A stretch of DNA of 64,000 nt from an uncultured Corynebacterium sp. (GTDB taxonomy: Bacteria; Actinomycetota; Actinomycetes; Mycobacteriales; Mycobacteriaceae), in NCBI RefSeq assembly GCF_946998835.1, contig NZ_CAMQAZ010000001.1, positions 107,228 through 171,227 on the forward strand, given 5' to 3'. The notes under the pieces are model-generated. The model was given only the letters and a program-made list of their open reading frames with translations, made no database searches and was not told the DNA's origin. A program made the translations under genes and the position numbers. Shown here one piece after another: positions 62,401 to 64,000 of the stretch; positions within the stretch are counted from its first letter, which is position 1; every line of letters starts with the position of its first letter.

Positions 62401-63459
62401 GCGGTTGTTGCGGTTGATGACACGACGGTAGAGGTCGTTCAGGTCGGAGGTCGCAAAGCGGCCACCGTCGAGCTGGACCATCGGGCGCAGCTCCGGTGGG
62501 ATCACCGGGATGCAGTCGAGCACCATAGCGGCCGGATCGTTGCCGGACTGCAGGAATGCAGTGACAACCTTCAGGCGCTTCAGGGCGCGCATCTTCTTTT
62601 GACCCTTGCCGTCGCGAATAATCTCGCGCAGCTCTTCGGCCTCCTTGGCCAGGTCGAAGTTGCGGATCAAGGTCTGAATAGCTTCAGCACCCATGCCGCC
62701 GGTGAAGTAGTCCTCGTAGCGGTCGACGAGCTCGGTGTAAATACCCTCGTCGATAATCATCTGCTTCGGTTCGAGCTTGATGAAGGTGTTCCAAATCTCG
62801 TCGAGACGATCCAGTTCACGCTGGGCACGCTCACGGATGTGGCGCATCTCGCGCTCGGCTGCAGACTGAACCTTCTTGCGGGCGTCGGCCTTGGCACCGG
62901 CGGCCTCCAGCTCAGCCAGATCCTCTTCCAGAGTCTGGGCACGCTCGGCCAGCTCCTGGTCGCGGTCGTCCTCAACCAGCTTCTTGTCCACGAGCATGTC
63001 TGCTTCGAGGGTTTCCTGGTCGTTGTGGCGAGCCTCTTCATCCACGGAAGTGATGATGTTGGCTGCGAAGTAGATGATCTTTTCCAGATCCTTCGGAGCC
63101 AAGTCGAGCAGGTAGCCGAGGCGGGACGGCACACCCTTGAAGTACCAGATGTGAGTAACCGGAGCGGCCAGCTCAATGTGGCCCATGCGCTCACGGCGAA
63201 CCTTCGACTTGGTCACCTCAACGCCACAGCGTTCACAGATGATGCCCTTGAAGCGAACGCGCTTGTACTTACCACAAGCACACTCCCAGTCACGGGTCGG
63301 GCCGAAGATACGCTCACAGAAAAGGCCATCCTTTTCCGGCTTCAGCGTACGGTAGTTAATCGTCTCGGGCTTCTTGACCTCACCGCGAGACCAGCGGCGG
63401 ATGTCGTCGGCGGTAGCGAGCCCAATCCGGAGCTCGTCAAAGTTGTTGACGTCGAGCAC
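59488..63459 (-). CDS. rpoC: RNA polymerase subunit beta'
   Basis: The 1323-residue catalytic subunit. It starts (GTG) LDVNNFDELRIGLATADDIRRWS. Zinc site 1 is CACGKYKRVRFKGIICERCG (about 60-80). The active-site Mg triad is NADFDGD (about 530-537). Zinc site 2 spans CGTHDG (about 890) to CSTATGVCAKCYG (about 976). Actinobacterial inserts are present (EADMLVDKKLVEDDRDQEL, coiled coil, about 150-215). Follows rpoB after 148 nt. Confidence 0.98.
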   Translation of the reverse strand: MLDVNNFDELRIGLATADDIRRWSRGEVKKPETINYRTLKPEKDGLFCERIFGPTRDWECACGKYKRVRFKGIICERCGVEVTKSKVRRERMGHIELAAPVTHIWYFKGVPSRLGYLLDLAPKDLEKIIYFAANIITSVDEEARHNDQETLEADMLVDKKLVEDDRDQELAERAQTLEEDLAELEAAGAKADARKKVQSAAEREMRHIRERAQRELDRLDEIWNTFIKLEPKQMIIDEGIYTELVDRYEDYFTGGMGAEAIQTLIRNFDLAKEAEELREIIRDGKGQKKMRALKRLKVVTAFLQSGNDPAAMVLDCIPVIPPELRPMVQLDGGRFATSDLNDLYRRVINRNNRLKRMIDLGAPEIIVNNEKRMLQESVDALFDNGRRGRPVTGPGNRPLKSLSDLLKGKQGRFRQNLLGKRVDYSGRSVIIVGPQLKLHQCGLPKLMALELFKPFVMKELVAKSYAQNIKSAKRMVERQRAEVWDVLEDVITGHPVLLNRAPTLHRLGIQAFEPVLVEGKAIQLHPLACEAFNADFDGDQMAVHLPLSAEAQAEARVLMLSSNNILSPASGKPLAMPRLDMVTGLYFLTLEKPELPGGHQDATEDAPEQGIYTSPAEAIMAYDLGTIGLQSPIKVRISHLRPPAEIEAEQFPDGWNKGDTWLASTTLGRVMFNELLPWNYPYVEGVMAKKPQAAIINDLAAKYPMITVAQTVDKLKDAGFYWATRSGVTIAMSDVLVLPNKREILNGYEEKAATVEKKFRRGKLSAAERHESLVNLWKAATAEVGEKVEALYPDDNPIPMIVKSGAAGNMGQIHSLAGMKGMVTNPRGEYITRPIKTSFREGLSVLEYFNNSHGSRKGLADTALRTADSGYLTRRLVDVAQDVIVREEDCGTHDGVVVEIGEDVLDAAGNPTGEIRRAKYVETAAIARVLAADVTDAEGNVLIEADTDLNDDHITLALSHGVKEVKVRSVLTCSTATGVCAKCYGRSMATGKLVDIGEAVGIVAAQSIGEPGTQLTMRTFHQGGVGGDITGGLPRVQELFEARVPKNKAPLVRENGRVRLEEDEHFYTLTLIPDANSEDEVVYDKLSKRQGLAEITVDGRRRAIRDGDHLVKGQQLLKGAADPHEVLEVLGRRGVQRHLIEEVQSVYRDQGVAIHDKHIEVIVSQMLRRVIVSKPGDSDLLPGALVERSTVMAKNREIVASGGNVIEGRRVLMGITKASLATESWLSAASFQETTRVLTDAAINKRSDKLIGLKENVIIGKLIPAGTGISRYRNITVEPTEEAARQAAAPFASFGEGFYGAEDTYGIDQVGSAVPLDDIGTFE

Positions 63460-63607
63460 CTGTTTTCCCTTTCCCTCCGCATCGAAGTAATGCGGAAACC
63501 AAATTCTCTGCGGAGGTTTTTGTACGTTGTCGTCTGTGTTGGGTTATTCGCGAGTTAGGGCTTCCCGACCCTGATACTCACGCAATGTTTCGTCGTTAAG
63601 CGAGAAA

Positions 63608-64000
63608 CTATGCGGAGTCAGCGTCGGAACGCTCATCGCGGGACAGGTTAATGCCGAGGGACGCGGTCGCGTGGTCGAGTTCCTCATCGTCAGAGGAGCC
63701 CAACTCAACCGGAACGCCGTCGGCCGAAAGGACCTCAACGTTCAGGCAGAGCGACTGCAATTCCTTCAGAAGCACCTTGAACGACTCCGGAATACCCGGA
63801 TCCGGAATGTTGTCGCCCTTCACAATTGCCTCGTAGACCTTGACGCGGCCAACCACGTCATCGGACTTGATGGTGAGCAGCTCCTGCAGGGTGTAGGCAG
63901 CGCCGTATGCCTGCATTGCCCACACCTCCATCTCGCCGAAGCGCTGGCCACCGAACTGGGCCTTACCACCCAGCGGCTGCTGGGTAATCATGGAGTACGG
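63608..64000 (-). CDS. rpoB: RNA polymerase subunit beta, C-terminal end (cut by window edge)
   Basis: The last 130 residues of RpoB. The beta C-terminal clamp motif is PYSMITQQPLGGKAQFGGQRFGEMEVWA, and the protein ends LGINLSRDERSDADSA. The rest, including the rifampicin region, lies right of the window. Co-transcribed with rpoC. Confidence 0.97.
   Translation of the reverse strand, partial: PYSMITQQPLGGKAQFGGQRFGEMEVWAMQAYGAAYTLQELLTIKSDDVVGRVKVYEAIVKGDNIPDPGIPESFKVLLKELQSLCLNVEVLSADGVPVELGSSDDEELDHATASLGINLSRDERSDADSA

Noticed and set aside
59425..63558. A 1377-residue open frame antisense to rpoC
   Set aside because: It mirrors rpoC codon by codon, has no domain or RBS, and such long antisense frames arise from strong codon bias in highly expressed genes.

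Overview
The window looks like a Corynebacterium chromosome (order Mycobacteriales). The evidence is the gene order rpoB-rpoC ... rpsL-rpsG-fusA-tuf ... S10 and spc operons ... rpsM-rpsK-rpsD-rpoA-rplQ-truA ... rplM-rpsI-glmM, read on the minus strand and broken by accessory blocks where corynebacteria usually break it. An ESX-4-type type VII secretion locus lies between truA and rplM, r-protein sequences are actinobacterial, and many starts look leaderless. The species cannot be fixed from sequence alone. A two-gene set for 10-methyl fatty acids suggests a tuberculostearate-making member.

Layout. 1-5.3 kb: the 5' end of glmM, a VanW-family wall protein, an OafA-type acyltransferase, and rpsI-rplM. 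5.6-17.3 kb: the ESX-4-like locus, with two WXG100 genes, an Rv3446c-like protein, eccC, eccD-mycP, eccB and a probable eccE. 17.1-20.0 kb: a lipoprotein and a polytopic membrane protein of DUF6541 type. 20.1-24.9 kb: truA, rplQ, rpoA, rpsD, rpsK, rpsM, infA. 25.1-30.7 kb: map, a lipoprotein, a DUF222/HNH protein, adk, secY. 31.1-33.0 kb: a fused pimeloyl-CoA synthetase / KAPA synthase (BioW-BioF) behind a BioQ-like operator. 33.1-37.5 kb: spc operon in two transcription units. 37.8-44.0 kb: accessory block (MFS exporter, VIT-type metal transporter, formate/nitrite channel, PfkB sugar kinase, methyltransferase, MgtE). 44.2-49.3 kb: S10 operon. 50.0-55.0 kb: tuf, fusA, rpsG, rpsL. 55.4-59.2 kb: bfaB-bfaA (10-methyl fatty acid synthesis) and an NAD(P)-binding protein. 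59.5-64.0 kb: rpoC and the 3' end of rpoB.

How it works together. Most of the window is core transcription, translation and export machinery, and stop/start overlaps (TAATG, ATGA, GTGA) point to translational coupling. The ESX-4 genes form one minus-strand unit (eccC, Rv3446c-like, esxB, esxA) and three further units on either strand. All five leading starts follow a G5 run, which suggests common control. Envelope-related genes (glmM, VanW, acyltransferase, DUF6541 protein, bfaAB) are scattered around the core.

The most unusual signals are an 11-bp motif, GCTTTACGACG, found exactly at six intergenic sites; a possible G-quadruplex before esxB; the BioW-BioF fusion with an operator over its -10 box; and the G5 element in front of the ESX genes. 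No tRNA, rRNA, IS element or CRISPR array was found.
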